From: Pseudoxanthomonas sp. PXM03
GTDB taxonomy: Bacteria > Pseudomonadota > Gammaproteobacteria > Xanthomonadales > Xanthomonadaceae
Direction of reading: 5' to 3'
Length of the DNA stretch: 64,000 bases
Assembly (NCBI RefSeq): GCF_014852005.1
Contig: NZ_JACVAU010000005.1
Coordinates: forward strand, 124,001 to 188,000
Shown here: in pieces, positions 31,879-40,328 of the stretch
Layout: each line of letters starts with the position of its first letter
How positions within the stretch are numbered: the stretch's first letter is position 1
Position numbers and translations under genes: made by a program
The notes under the pieces: generated by a model
What the model saw: only the letters and a program-made list of their open reading frames with translations
Database searches by the model: none
Told to the model about the DNA's origin: nothing

Positions 31879-33315
31879 TCAGGCGTCGCCGCCCTTGGCC
31901 AGCATACTGTTGCGGCGACCATAGGCCAGGTAGACCACGATGCCGACCGCGTTCCACACCAGGAACCACAGCTGCGTGCGCTGCGGCAGGCTCCAGAACA
32001 GGTACAGGCAGCCCAGTATCGCGATGGGCCCGACCACCCAGGCCAGCGGCGTACGGAACACGCGTGGACGGTTGGGTTCGCGCGCGCGCAGCACCAGCAG
32101 GCACACGCCCACCGCGACGAAGGCCGCCAGCGTGCCGGCATTGGCGAGCGCGGCGATTTCGTCCAGGCGCGCCACGCCGGCCAGCGCCGCCACCAGCACC
32201 GCGGTGAACACGGTGATCGCCACCGGCGTGCCGGTACGCGCGTTGACCTTCGACAGATTGCGCGGCAACAGGCCGTCGCGCGACATGACGAAGAAGATGC
32301 GGCTCTGTCCGTAGAAAAACGCCAGCAGCACCGTCGGCAGCGCGATGATCGCCACGATGCCGATGACCAGCGCGGCCGTGCCGTGGCCGAGTTCGCGCAT
32401 GATCAGCGCCAGCGGCTCGGCGCTCTGGCCGAAGACCGTGTAGCTCAGGGCGCCCACCGCGGCCACCGCCACCACCAGATAGATCAGCGTGCAGCCCACC
32501 ATCGAACCGATGATGCCGATGGACAGGTCGCGGCCGGGATTCTTGGTTTCCTCGGCCGCCGTGGAGATCGCATCGAACCCGTAGAAGGCGAAGAAGATGA
32601 TCGCCGCCGCCGCCATCACACCGCGTTCGACCCCATCGGGCCCGATCGATTTCGGGAAGCCGTACGGCATGAACGGCTGCAGGTTGTCCGGGTTGAAGGC
32701 CGGCAGGGCGACCGCGATGAACACCGCCAGTGCGATCAGCTTGAGCACCACCAGGACCGCATTGAGTGTCGCGCTTTCACGCGTACCCGCGATCAGCATC
32801 CCCGCGACGAGGAACGTGATGACGATGGCCGGCAGGTTGATCAGGCCACCGGCATGCGGACCGGCCGACAACGCTGCGGGCAGGGTGACGTTCCAGCCGA
32901 AGCTCTGCTGCACCCATTCGAGGAAGCCGACGAAATAGCCCGACCAGCCCACGGCCACCGTGCTGACGACCAGCGAGTATTCCAGGATCAGGCTCCAGCC
33001 CACGATCCACGCGATCGCTTCGCCAAGCACGCCATAGCTGTAGGTGTAGGCGCTGCCGGCGGCGGGCATCATCGTCGAGAGTTCGGCGTAGGCCAGCGCG
33101 GCGCACGCGCAGACGATGCCGGCGACCATGAACGAGATCAGTACCGCGGGCCCGGCCTTCTCGGCGCCCACGCCGATCAGCGTGTAGATGCCGGTACCGA
33201 CGATGGCCCCGATACCCAGCGCCACCAGGTGCGGCCAGCTCAGCGTGGGAACCAGTCGGCGGCCCTCTTCGTGCTCGGTGATCCGGTCGATGGATTTGCG
33301 CCGTAGCCAGGTCAT
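31879..33315 (-). CDS. APC-superfamily amino-acid permease
   Basis: A protein of 478 residues with 12 to 14 membrane helices. Family marks: the first-helix glycine motif LVALGIGAIVGTGIYTLIG (about 30-48), AYAELSTMMPAAGSAYTYSYG, and FFAFYGFDAISTAAEETKNPGRDL in helix 6/8 region. It resembles cationic amino-acid transporters (YfnA/CAT group) rather than ABC or solute-sodium carriers. Predicted role: amino-acid uptake or exchange at the inner membrane; substrate not readable. The ATG is the only start before the conserved RRKSIDRITEHEEGRRL leader. It precedes the SUFU-domain gene on the same strand by 172 bases, so is probably a separate transcript. Confidence 0.9.
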   Translation of the reverse strand: MTWLRRKSIDRITEHEEGRRLVPTLSWPHLVALGIGAIVGTGIYTLIGVGAEKAGPAVLISFMVAGIVCACAALAYAELSTMMPAAGSAYTYSYGVLGEAIAWIVGWSLILEYSLVVSTVAVGWSGYFVGFLEWVQQSFGWNVTLPAALSAGPHAGGLINLPAIVITFLVAGMLIAGTRESATLNAVLVVLKLIALAVFIAVALPAFNPDNLQPFMPYGFPKSIGPDGVERGVMAAAAIIFFAFYGFDAISTAAEETKNPGRDLSIGIIGSMVGCTLIYLVVAVAAVGALSYTVFGQSAEPLALIMRELGHGTAALVIGIVAIIALPTVLLAFFYGQSRIFFVMSRDGLLPRNLSKVNARTGTPVAITVFTAVLVAALAGVARLDEIAALANAGTLAAFVAVGVCLLVLRAREPNRPRVFRTPLAWVVGPIAILGCLYLFWSLPQRTQLWFLVWNAVGIVVYLAYGRRNSMLAKGGDA

Positions 33316-33487
33316 GGAAACTCCTCGAATGCGTCAACGGGACTGCACGCCGGCGATGGGCCGGCGCAGGAATGGTAAGGGGGAGGACAGGACCCGCCGG
33401 CGCAATCCCCGCCCCGGGGCCGTCCGCAGCCTAAGCGGGCAGGGCACGGGCTGGCAATCGGCGCCGCACCACGCGATGCGGGATCGC

Positions 33488-34126
33488 TCAGAGGTAGGAC
33501 GATCGCGACGGATCGAACACCTGCGGGTAGTGGTGCACATCCAGCAGGTCGAGGAACACATCCAGGCCCTCGTCAGATCGCACCAGGTCGTACTCCGCAT
33601 CCGACAGCAGGTGCACCACCAGGGTCTCTATGCCATGGCCGTGCAGATGCAGGTTGTCGAACAGGTGCCGGTCCGCCGCGACCGCGGGCGGCAGCAGCAG
33701 GAACGTGGAGAACGGCGAGGCGGCCAGGGGTGGCACGGGCATGGGCACGGTATGGCCGTAACCCAGCCAGCTGCCTTCGGCGAACGGCAGTTTGGCCAGC
33801 CAGCGCAGCTGGGCGATGAAGTCCGGATGCGGCTCGCGGACGTACCAGAACAGCTCGCGCGCGGCGGATTCATCGCCGTCATAGCCCTCCGGCATCGTCA
33901 TCAGGCGGTCGCTCATGCCACTGGTGACCAGCACGTGGCCGGTGTCGCCACCGCCGGAGAACTCGCGTGCGTACACGTGCACGTCCACGCGGTGCCGGCG
34001 GTCGTCGTCGCGGTCGATGTATTCGGGTTCGCCCAGCGTGTCGCGCAATGCGGCGATCCGCGCGCCGGCGAGTGCGGGCAGCGGATCGGGCGCGGCGCCC
34101 ATCAGCGTGCGGAGGCGTTGCAGCAT
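33488..34126 (-). CDS. Suppressor-of-fused (SUFU) domain protein
   Basis: A protein of 212 residues that fits the bacterial SUFU-domain family: RVDVHVYAREFSGGGDTGHVLVTSGMSDRLM, ELFWYVREPHPDFIAQLRWLAKLPF and the C-terminal VHLLSDAEYDLVRSDEGLDVFLDLL. Bacterial SUFU proteins are soluble and of unclear role, often immunity-like in polymorphic toxin or accessory loci. No toxin partner is visible here. The ATG at 34126 has GGGGA upstream; a TTG at 34141 is the alternative. It diverges from rmuC. Confidence 0.85.
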   Translation of the reverse strand: MLQRLRTLMGAAPDPLPALAGARIAALRDTLGEPEYIDRDDDRRHRVDVHVYAREFSGGGDTGHVLVTSGMSDRLMTMPEGYDGDESAARELFWYVREPHPDFIAQLRWLAKLPFAEGSWLGYGHTVPMPVPPLAASPFSTFLLLPPAVAADRHLFDNLHLHGHGIETLVVHLLSDAEYDLVRSDEGLDVFLDLLDVHHYPQVFDPSRSSYL

Positions 34127-34289
34127 GCCGGCTTTCCCCAAGCGGTCAGTGCGCGGCGACTGTGCGCCGCCGGCTCGAGCGGGTCAAGCCGCATCTCCAC
34201 GTCCCGTGACGAGGCGCGCGCTTCCTGTGCGAGGGCGTTCGCGCCGTGGCCGGCTCAGGCGATGAGACGCCAGCGGCTACACTGTCCGC

Positions 34290-35639
34290 ATGGATTCCCA
34301 GACCCTGCTCGTCCTCCTGCTGATTCTCGTGGCCCTCGCCGTCGTGCTGCTGGCGGTGCTACTGCTGCGCCGTCCGGAGGCGCGCATCGGTGACCTGCTG
34401 GAACGGGCGCTGCGCGACGAGCAGCGCGAGGGTCGTGGCGAGCTGCGCGAGCAGCTGGAGGGGTTGTCGCGCGCGCAGGAGGCCCGCATCGACGGCTTTG
34501 CCCGCAGCCTGGCCGATCTCAGCACCCGCACCGACCAGCGCCTGGACGTGCTGCGCGATACGCTGACCGAAGATGCCCGCAAGGGCCGGCTGGAATCCTC
34601 CGAATCGCAGCAGCGTTTCGCCGACGCGCTGGGCCAGCGGCTCAACGAACTGACCCAGCGCAACGAGCAGCGGATCGGCGAGATGCGCGCCACGCTGGAG
34701 GATCGCCTGAAGGAGCTGCAGGCCGACAACGCGCAGAAGCTGGAGCAGATGCGCGCGACGGTGGATGAGAAGTTGCAGGCCACTCTGACGCAGCGTCTCG
34801 ATGCGTCGTTCTCGCTGGTGTCCGAGCGCTTGGAGGCGGTCCAGCGCGGCCTGGGTGAAATGCAGCAGCTCGCCACCGGTGTCGGCGACCTCAAGCGTGT
34901 ACTGAGCAACGTCAAGGATCGCGGCGGCTGGGGCGAGGTGCAGCTGGAGAACCTGCTGGAGCAAGTGCTGACGGCCGAGCAGTTCGCGCGCAGCGTGAAG
35001 GTCCGTCCGGACAGCAACGAAGCGGTGGATTTCGCCATCCGCCTGCCCGGCCGCCAGGACGGCGACGTGCCGGTGTGGCTGCCGATCGATGCCAAGTTCC
35101 CGCGCGAGGATTACGAGAAACTGATCGAAGCGCAGGAGCGCGGCGACACCGATGCGATGCGCACAGCCGCCACCCAGCTGGAGCGCGCGATCAAGGTACA
35201 GGCGAAGTCGATCAACGAGAAGTACGTGGTGCCTCCCCACACCACGGATTTCGCGGTGCTCTTCCTGGCCACCGAAGGTCTGTACGCGGAGGCCATCCGC
35301 CGTCCCGGGCTGGTCGATGCCTTGCAGCGCGACCATCGCATCGTCATCGCCGGCCCGACCACGCTGGCGGCATTGCTTAACAGCCTGCAGATGGGCTTCC
35401 GCACGCTGGCGATCGAAAAGCGTTCCAGCGAGGTGCGCGTGCTGCTGGGTGCGGTGAAGACCGAATTCGGCAAGTTCGCCACCGTGCTGGAGAAGGCCAA
35501 CAGCCAGTTGGACACGGTGCAGAACAGCATCAAGCAGGCGGGCGTGCGCACGCGTGCGATCGAGCGCCAGCTTCGCGGCGTGGAAGCGTTGCCGGGTGAA
35601 GAAACGCAGAAGCTGTTGGGTAGCGACGAAGCGGAGTGA
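34290..35639 (+). CDS. rmuC: DNA recombination protein RmuC
   Basis: A protein of 449 residues. An N-terminal membrane segment (6-27, LLVLLLILVALAVVLLAVLLL) is followed by a long coiled coil (about 30-190, rich in Glu/Arg/Gln). Then comes the RmuC domain: GNVKDRGGWGEVQLENLLEQ-like block (SNVKDRGGWGEVQLE, about 208), LPIDAKFPREDYEKL, and PHTTDFAVLFLATEGLYAEA. RmuC limits DNA inversions at short inverted repeats and has a nuclease-like fold. Inner-membrane anchored. It stands alone between the divergent SUFU gene and the convergent mla operon; a long intergenic repeat and a bidirectional terminator follow. Confidence 0.93.
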   Translation: MDSQTLLVLLLILVALAVVLLAVLLLRRPEARIGDLLERALRDEQREGRGELREQLEGLSRAQEARIDGFARSLADLSTRTDQRLDVLRDTLTEDARKGRLESSESQQRFADALGQRLNELTQRNEQRIGEMRATLEDRLKELQADNAQKLEQMRATVDEKLQATLTQRLDASFSLVSERLEAVQRGLGEMQQLATGVGDLKRVLSNVKDRGGWGEVQLENLLEQVLTAEQFARSVKVRPDSNEAVDFAIRLPGRQDGDVPVWLPIDAKFPREDYEKLIEAQERGDTDAMRTAATQLERAIKVQAKSINEKYVVPPHTTDFAVLFLATEGLYAEAIRRPGLVDALQRDHRIVIAGPTTLAALLNSLQMGFRTLAIEKRSSEVRVLLGAVKTEFGKFATVLEKANSQLDTVQNSIKQAGVRTRAIERQLRGVEALPGEETQKLLGSDEAE

Positions 35640-35649
35640 GGGCTCTGGC

Positions 35650-35800
35650 TTTTCTCCTTCTCCCCGCGCGCGGGGAGAAGGTGCCCAGCGGGCGGATGAG
35701 GGGCGAGCGCGGCCTCCATCGAGGCATGGAATTTGTCCCACTCCGTTCGCCCCTCACCCGCCTTCGGCACCCTCTCCCCGCTGCGCGGAGAGAGGGGAAC
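35650..35800. repeat. Long intergenic palindromic repeat, copy A
   Basis: Begins with a perfect 13-base-arm palindrome at 35656-35681 (CCTTCTCCCCGCG and complement). It continues to a second, inverse-oriented block ending CCTCTCCCCGCTGCGCGGAGAG, with GGATGAGGGGCGAGCG and GTTCGCCCCTCACCCG facing each other. A second copy of this element is at 55878-56062. This type of repeat is frequent between genes in Xanthomonadaceae and other proteobacteria. Confidence 0.88.
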
Positions 35801-35807
35801 AGCCAAA

Positions 35808-35838
35808 GAAAAACGGCGCCATGAGGCGCCGTTTTCAT
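35808..35838. terminator. Bidirectional intrinsic terminator between rmuC and mlaA
   Basis: Perfect stem AAAACGGCGCC / GGCGCCGTTTT around ATGA. An A-run before and T-run after make it usable from both strands. It would end both rmuC and the mla operon. Confidence 0.92.
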
Positions 35839-35857
35839 TCATCGCTACCTGCCGGTC

Positions 35858-36862
35858 TCAACCGCCGCCAGTGATTTCCGGCATCGGCATGGCGTCCGCC
35901 GGCACGGTAGGGTTGTTCTCGTCGTCCTGCAGGTACTCCGGCAGTTCTTCTTCGGTCTGCTTCGGCGTGCGGTGGCTTTCGATCTGGTAATTGCGGCGCT
36001 GCAGCCACGAATCGCGGACCAGCGCGTAATCGTCCACCGCGCCTTCGCGCAGGCTGTCCAGCGACAGCAGCTGGGCGCGCGTGTCCACCAGGTTCAGGCC
36101 CTGCAGGAAGATGCGGGTCTTGTCGTCTTCCACGTACCGGGTCGGACTGAGCGGCATGTCGCCTGCAAGTCCGAGCACATCACGCACGGTACGGGGGCCG
36201 AAGAAAGGCAGCTCCACATAACGAGAGCGCTTCCAGCCCCAGGTGCCGAGCGTCTGGCCGAAATCCTCGCTGCGGCGCTTCATCTTGAGGTCGCTGGCGG
36301 GGTCGAAGATGCCGCCGATGCCGACCGTGGAGTTCAGCAGGAAGCGGCCGAACGTCTGCGTGGCATCGCGCGGACGCCCCTGCAGCAGCTGGTTCACCAT
36401 CGTCAGCGGCTGGCGCAGGTTGTCGAAGAAGTTGCCAACGCCCAAGCGCACGGGTCGCGGCACCGCCGCCACGTAGGCACGGGCCAGCGGGCGTGCGACC
36501 GCACGGTCGACGACGTTGTTGAACGCGTGCACCTTCCGGTTGAACTTCTCCCACGGGTCGTAGGCGGTCGGCGACTGTGCGGGTGCGGGGAGGGTCGGAT
36601 CGGCCACCGGGTCGTAGGCACCCTGGCCGTAGATGGCGGCGAAGTCGTCCTCGCCCTCCGACGCCGTGGCGGTGTCCGTCGTCGGCGCCTGCGTGTCGAT
36701 GCTGGCCGGGTCGATGGGCGGTTCGGTCGGCAACGGGGCCGAAGCGGTGCTGTCGATCACCACCGCGTCGGCCGGCGCGGCTGTCGAGGGTTTGGGCGCC
36801 GACGCGCATGCGGTCGCCAGGGCGGCGAGCAGGACGACGGTGCTGAGACGGAACAGATTCAT
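35858..36862 (-). CDS. mlaA: MlaA/VacJ lipoprotein of the Mla lipid-transport system
   Basis: A protein of 334 residues. Lipoprotein signal 1-19 (LAALATACAS). A Ser/Thr/Ala/Pro-rich linker runs from about 20 to 98. The VacJ domain follows: YDPWEKFNRKVHAFNNVVDRAVARPLA, NFFDNLRQPLTMVNQLLQGR, and GIGGIFDPASDLKMKRRSEDFGQTLGTWG with LPFFGPRTVRDVLG. MlaA forms a ring in the outer-membrane inner leaflet that takes phospholipid from the outer leaflet. As the last gene of the operon it is 30 bases after mlaB. In E. coli mlaA is separate from mlaFEDCB; linkage here is as in other Xanthomonadaceae. Confidence 0.93.
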   Translation of the reverse strand: MNLFRLSTVVLLAALATACASAPKPSTAAPADAVVIDSTASAPLPTEPPIDPASIDTQAPTTDTATASEGEDDFAAIYGQGAYDPVADPTLPAPAQSPTAYDPWEKFNRKVHAFNNVVDRAVARPLARAYVAAVPRPVRLGVGNFFDNLRQPLTMVNQLLQGRPRDATQTFGRFLLNSTVGIGGIFDPASDLKMKRRSEDFGQTLGTWGWKRSRYVELPFFGPRTVRDVLGLAGDMPLSPTRYVEDDKTRIFLQGLNLVDTRAQLLSLDSLREGAVDDYALVRDSWLQRRNYQIESHRTPKQTEEELPEYLQDDENNPTVPADAMPMPEITGGG

Positions 36863-36892
36863 CCTGATTCCTGCAAACGGCGGGGGTGGGGG

Positions 36893-37201
36893 TTACGTCG
36901 GGAAATCCAGTTCCGGGGTCAGGCGATACGCGGCCTGGAGCTCGGCCAGGCCAGCGGGCTGGCCTTCCAAACGCGGGGAGGTGCCGCCGGCGCGCAGTCG
37001 CGCGGCCAGCTCGGCCAACAGTGCCAGCCCGGCGCTGTCGACGGTAGTGACGTTGGTCAGGACAATGCGTTGCGCACCGGCGAGCTGTGCCGACGCTTTG
37101 GGCCAAAGCGCGGCGGCCGCAGCGCGGTCCAGCGCACCCGTGAACACGAGCGCGTCGCCGTCCCGCTGGACGCCGGCGTCAGTTGCCGCTGGCACTGCCA
37201 T
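36893..37201 (-). CDS. mlaB: STAS-domain protein MlaB
   Basis: A protein of 102 residues with one STAS domain: DALVFTGALDRAAAAALWPK, then the RIVLTNVTTVDSAGLALLAELAARL core with the conserved Ser/Asp region, and a short tail. MlaB binds the MlaF ATPase in the cytoplasm and supports assembly of the transporter. Its start overlaps the end of mlaC by 23 bases, so translation is coupled. Length fits (about 95-105). It is less conserved than its neighbours, but the position is decisive. Confidence 0.88.
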   Translation of the reverse strand: MAVPAATDAGVQRDGDALVFTGALDRAAAAALWPKASAQLAGAQRIVLTNVTTVDSAGLALLAELAARLRAGGTSPRLEGQPAGLAELQAAYRLTPELDFPT

Positions 37202-37853
37202 TGACCTGCAGCCTGCCGGCCTTCAGGTCCGCCGCCACCTGGGCGATGGACTTCTGCCGCAGCGGCGTATCGAACTGCGTCTTGAACGTCTGCACGAAGG
37301 ACACGCCTTCCGGCAGCACGTCGAACACCTTCCACTGGCCACCCACGTTGCGCGCGTAGAAGGTGATCGGGGTGACGGTCTGGTCGGCCTGGACGAACTC
37401 GGTGTCGACCTTCACGCCGCGACCGCCGGGCAGCGGGCTTTCAGACTTCACCCGCACCTTCAGACGCGCGTTGAAGTCGGCCAGTCGTGCACCATAGGCC
37501 GACAGCAGGCGCTCGGTCAGGGCCTGGCCGAACAGCTTCACGTCGGCATCGGAGGCACCACGGCCGTGCACGCCCAGTACCAGTCGGGCGGCATAGTCGC
37601 CGTCGAACAGCGTGTTGAACTCGGTGGTGACGAACTGGCGCAGTGCGGCCGGGTTCGACTTGAATTCGGCACGGCGCTGGTCGAGCGTGGTCAGGATGCG
37701 CGTGCTGCTGGCCAGCACGACTTGGCTGGCACTGGCCTGTTTGGTGGCGGTGGCCGGTGCCGCGGTCTGCGCCGACACAGCGAGCGGTGCGGACACCAGC
37801 AGCGCGGCAGACAGCACGACGGACAGGAGGGAGGGCTTCATCAGGGTCTTCAT
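37179..37853 (-). CDS. mlaC: Periplasmic phospholipid carrier MlaC
   Basis: A protein of 224 residues. Signal peptide 1-28 (SVVLSAALLVSAPLAVSAQ). The mature part has the MlaC/Ttg2D fold: RQFVTTEFNTLFDGDYAARLVLG, KLFGQALTERLLSAYGARLADF, FYARNVGGQWKVFDVLPEGVSFVQTF and the C-terminal helix. MlaC shuttles phospholipid between MlaA at the outer membrane and MlaFEDB at the inner membrane. The start overlaps the mlaD stop by four bases. The length fits the family with the usual alanine-rich extension after the signal peptide. Confidence 0.92.
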   Translation of the reverse strand: MKTLMKPSLLSVVLSAALLVSAPLAVSAQTAAPATATKQASASQVVLASSTRILTTLDQRRAEFKSNPAALRQFVTTEFNTLFDGDYAARLVLGVHGRGASDADVKLFGQALTERLLSAYGARLADFNARLKVRVKSESPLPGGRGVKVDTEFVQADQTVTPITFYARNVGGQWKVFDVLPEGVSFVQTFKTQFDTPLRQKSIAQVAADLKAGRLQVNGSASGN

Positions 37854-38392
37854 GGCGTGGGTTCTTCCGTAACGGGGGGCGCGGCCGTCTCGCCGCTGGC
37901 CGGGGTTTCCCCGGAGCCTGCACCGGCATTGTTGGTGCCGCCGCTGAACATGTACTTGCCGGCCAGCTGCAGCAGGTCCACCGCTGGCTGGGTGAAGGCG
38001 ATCTCTTCGCCGGGCTTCAGGACCTCCGGGTCACCGCCCGGCGACAGGCCAATGTAGTTCTCGCCCAGCAGGCCGCTGGTGAAGATGCCGGCGGCGGTGT
38101 CGGCCGGCAGGTCCTTGTACTGGCTGTCGATCGACAGGGTCACCAGGGAATCGAACTTGACCGGATCCAGCCGGATGTCGGCCACCTGACCGATGACCAC
38201 ACCGCCGATCTTCACCGGGGCCTGCTTGCGCAGCTGGCCGAGGTTGGAGAAGCGCGCGGTCAGCTCGTAGCTGCCGCCGCCCACACCGAAGCGCTTGTTG
38301 GTGGAAGCCAGCGCCAGCACCAGCAGCGAGGCCAGGGCCAGCAGCAGGAAGGCGCCGACGGCGAACTCGAGACGGGGTCCACGGACGGACAT
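37850..38392 (-). CDS. mlaD: MCE-domain protein MlaD
   Basis: A protein of 180 residues. N-terminal membrane anchor (9-28, FAVGAFLLLALASLLVLALAS) and the MCE domain (about 38-120: YELTARFSNLGQLRKQAPVKIGGVVIGQV, LVTLSIDSQYKDLP, SGLLGENYIGLSPGG). MlaD forms a hexamer that holds phospholipid at the periplasmic face of the transporter. The proline/threonine-rich C-terminal 45 residues are longer than in E. coli. Three bases separate it from mlaE. The ATG starts directly before SVRGPRLEFAVG, the normal family beginning. Confidence 0.93.
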   Translation of the reverse strand: MSVRGPRLEFAVGAFLLLALASLLVLALASTNKRFGVGGGSYELTARFSNLGQLRKQAPVKIGGVVIGQVADIRLDPVKFDSLVTLSIDSQYKDLPADTAAGIFTSGLLGENYIGLSPGGDPEVLKPGEEIAFTQPAVDLLQLAGKYMFSGGTNNAGAGSGETPASGETAAPPVTEEPTP

Positions 38393-38395
38393 GGG

Positions 38396-39148
38396 TCAGC
38401 TCCTGAAAAGCAATGCAGACATGACGAAATTGAACATCAGCACCAGCAGCGAGGCATTCACCACCGCGCGGGTGGTAGCCACGGAGGTGCCCTCGATGGT
38501 CGGCTCGGCGTGGAAACCCACGTAGGCCGCGACCAGGGCGGCCGTACCGCCGAAGACCGCCGACTTCAGCAGGGCCACGCCGAAGTCGTCCCAGAAATCC
38601 ACGCTGTTCTGCAGCGCGGACCAGAACGTGCCGTTGTCCAGGCCAAGCACGTGCACGGCCTCGAAATAACTCGCGCTGATCGCCAGCGAGCAGAAGAAAC
38701 CGGTCAGCAGCGGCACCGTCAGCACCGCCGCCCAGAAGCGCGGCGCCACGGCCTTGGCCACCGGATCGATGGCCATCAGTTCCAGCGCCTTGATCTGGTC
38801 GGTGGCGCGCATCAGCCCCAGCTCGGCCGCGATGGAACTGCCGGCGCGGCCGATGAACAGCAGCGCGGTCAGCACCGGGCCCAGCTCGCGGTACAGCGAC
38901 AGGCCGAGCAACGTGGACAGCGCATCACTGGCGCCGAACGTGGTCAGCGTGCGGTAGCCCTGCAGCGTCAGCACCAGACCCACAAACGCACCGCCCACCG
39001 CGATGATCGGCAGCGAGCGGCCGCCGATCTTGTAGATCTCGCGGGTCAGCTCGGCGAAGAAGTCCCGGGTCGGCTTCGATGCACGGAACACCGACAGTGA
39101 GAACAGGCCAGCGCGGCCCAGCGAACGGGTGGCTTCGACGAAGGGCAT
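38396..39148 (-). CDS. mlaE: ABC permease MlaE
   Basis: A protein of 250 residues with about six membrane helices. Family marks: FFAELTREIYKIGGRSLPIIAVGGAFVGLVLTLQGY near 29-64, LGPVLTALLFIGRAGSSIAAELGLMRATDQIKALE with the conserved E-loop that contacts the ATPase, and AVFGGTAALVAAYVGFHAEPTIEG. It is the membrane permease of MlaFEDB. An intergenic repeat of about 175 bases separates it from mlaF, unlike the tight spacing in the rest of the operon. Confidence 0.93.
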   Translation of the reverse strand: MPFVEATRSLGRAGLFSLSVFRASKPTRDFFAELTREIYKIGGRSLPIIAVGGAFVGLVLTLQGYRTLTTFGASDALSTLLGLSLYRELGPVLTALLFIGRAGSSIAAELGLMRATDQIKALELMAIDPVAKAVAPRFWAAVLTVPLLTGFFCSLAISASYFEAVHVLGLDNGTFWSALQNSVDFWDDFGVALLKSAVFGGTAALVAAYVGFHAEPTIEGTSVATTRAVVNASLLVLMFNFVMSALLFRS

Positions 39149-39188
39149 CAGTGCACCTCCCCAACAGCGCCGTCTGCCGCGCTTGAGC

Positions 39189-39292
39189 CGTCATTCCGGC
39201 GAAAGCCGGAATCCATTGTGCTCTTGCGGTTGCTCCGGGCCTCGCGGGCAGAATCAAAATCAACATGGATCCCGGCGTTCGCCGGGATGACG
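39189..39292. repeat. Palindromic repeat pair within the mlaF-mlaE spacer
   Basis: Arms CGTCATTCCGGCGAAAGCCGG (39189-39215) and GGCGTTCGCCGGGATGACG (39266-39292) are each a small hairpin (CCGGC-GAAA-GCCGG and CCCGGCG-TT-CGCCGGG) and are roughly inverted to each other. This is the well-known GTCATTCCGGCG intergenic repeat type. It sits between two co-directional genes of one operon. Confidence 0.85.
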
Positions 39293-39323
39293 AGAGGGAC
39301 AATCTGCGCCGTGCAATAACGCA

Positions 39324-40112
39324 TCACGCAGCCTCCCCGCGCTTGACCGTGTCGAACGCGATCGGGCCATCCGGTTCGCCGCGCAGGAACTGCTTCACCA
39401 GCGGGTCGGACGTCGCTTCCAGTTCTGCCGGCGTGCCGGAAAACACCAGTCCGCCGTTGGCGATCACCACCGCCTGGTCGGCGATGGGCAGGGTTTCATG
39501 TACGTGGTGGGTCACGATGATGCTGGTCAGCCCCAGGGTGTCGTTGAGGCGCTGGATCAGGCTCATGATCACGCCGCTGGCGATCGGGTCCAGCCCGGTC
39601 AGCGGCTCGTCGTAGATCATCAGCGGCGGGTCCAGCGCCAGCGCCCGGGCCAGCGCCACGCGGCGCGCCATGCCGCCGGAGAGTTCGCGAGGATAGGCGT
39701 CGGCGGCGGCGCGCAGGCCCACCGCATTCAACTTGAAGTCCACCAGCCGGCGGATCAGTGCCTCCGGCAGCTTCGTGTGCGTGCGCAGCGGGAGCGCCAC
39801 GTTGTCGGCCACGCTCAGGTCGGTCAGCAGGCCGTTGCCCTGCAGCAGCACGCCGATGCCCTTGCGCATGTCCAGCAACGCGCGGCTGCGGTGCGGCACG
39901 GGCTGGCCGAACACCTCCACGCTGCCCGCCGCTGGCGGCAATTCGCCGGTCAACGCGGCCAGCAGTGTCGACTTGCCGCTGCCCGACGGACCCAGCACCG
40001 CGGTGATGCTGCCGCGCGGCACCGACAGGTCGATGTCGCGCAGGATGGTGCGACCGCCGCGATCAAGGCGGAGGCCGGACAGGTGCACGGCAGGGGCGTC
40101 GGCAGGCGTCAT
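39324..40112 (-). CDS. mlaF: ABC ATPase MlaF
   Basis: A protein of 262 residues. Walker A GPSGSGKS (about 41-48), signature LSGGMARRVALARAL (about 145), Walker B LMIYDEPLTGLDP, and the H-loop ending in VTHHVHETL. It powers phospholipid transport in MlaFEDB. The first gene of the leftward mla operon; it diverges from recC with 216 bases between. The C-terminal tail FLRGEPDGPIAFDTV resembles the MlaB-contacting end of other MlaF proteins. The ATG is the only plausible start before the VHLSGLRLDRGGRTIL strand. Confidence 0.94.
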   Translation of the reverse strand: MTPADAPAVHLSGLRLDRGGRTILRDIDLSVPRGSITAVLGPSGSGKSTLLAALTGELPPAAGSVEVFGQPVPHRSRALLDMRKGIGVLLQGNGLLTDLSVADNVALPLRTHTKLPEALIRRLVDFKLNAVGLRAAADAYPRELSGGMARRVALARALALDPPLMIYDEPLTGLDPIASGVIMSLIQRLNDTLGLTSIIVTHHVHETLPIADQAVVIANGGLVFSGTPAELEATSDPLVKQFLRGEPDGPIAFDTVKRGEAA

Positions 40113-40328
40113 GGGCGTCGTCGGCGAGGGGGGCGGAGCGGGGGAGTAGCGGGTTAACGCAAAAACAACGATGTAGCTTCACGGCCAACGGCTGAACATA
40201 AACCGTACCGCGCAGTTTGATTATTGTGGCACCCGACCGCCGCCCGCGCGCACGGTCGTGCGGGATGCTGTGGCCCAAACCGCTGTGTCTTCGGCGCCAT
40301 GCCGGCATCCGGCACAATGGCGACGACG
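40113..40328. promoter_or_regulatory. Divergent mlaF / recC spacer with AT-rich promoter zone
   Basis: Contains an AT-rich stretch at about 40158-40228 in otherwise GC-rich DNA, the probable site of divergent promoters. I could not fix -35/-10 pairs confidently. There are no repeats or extra genes. Confidence 0.4.
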
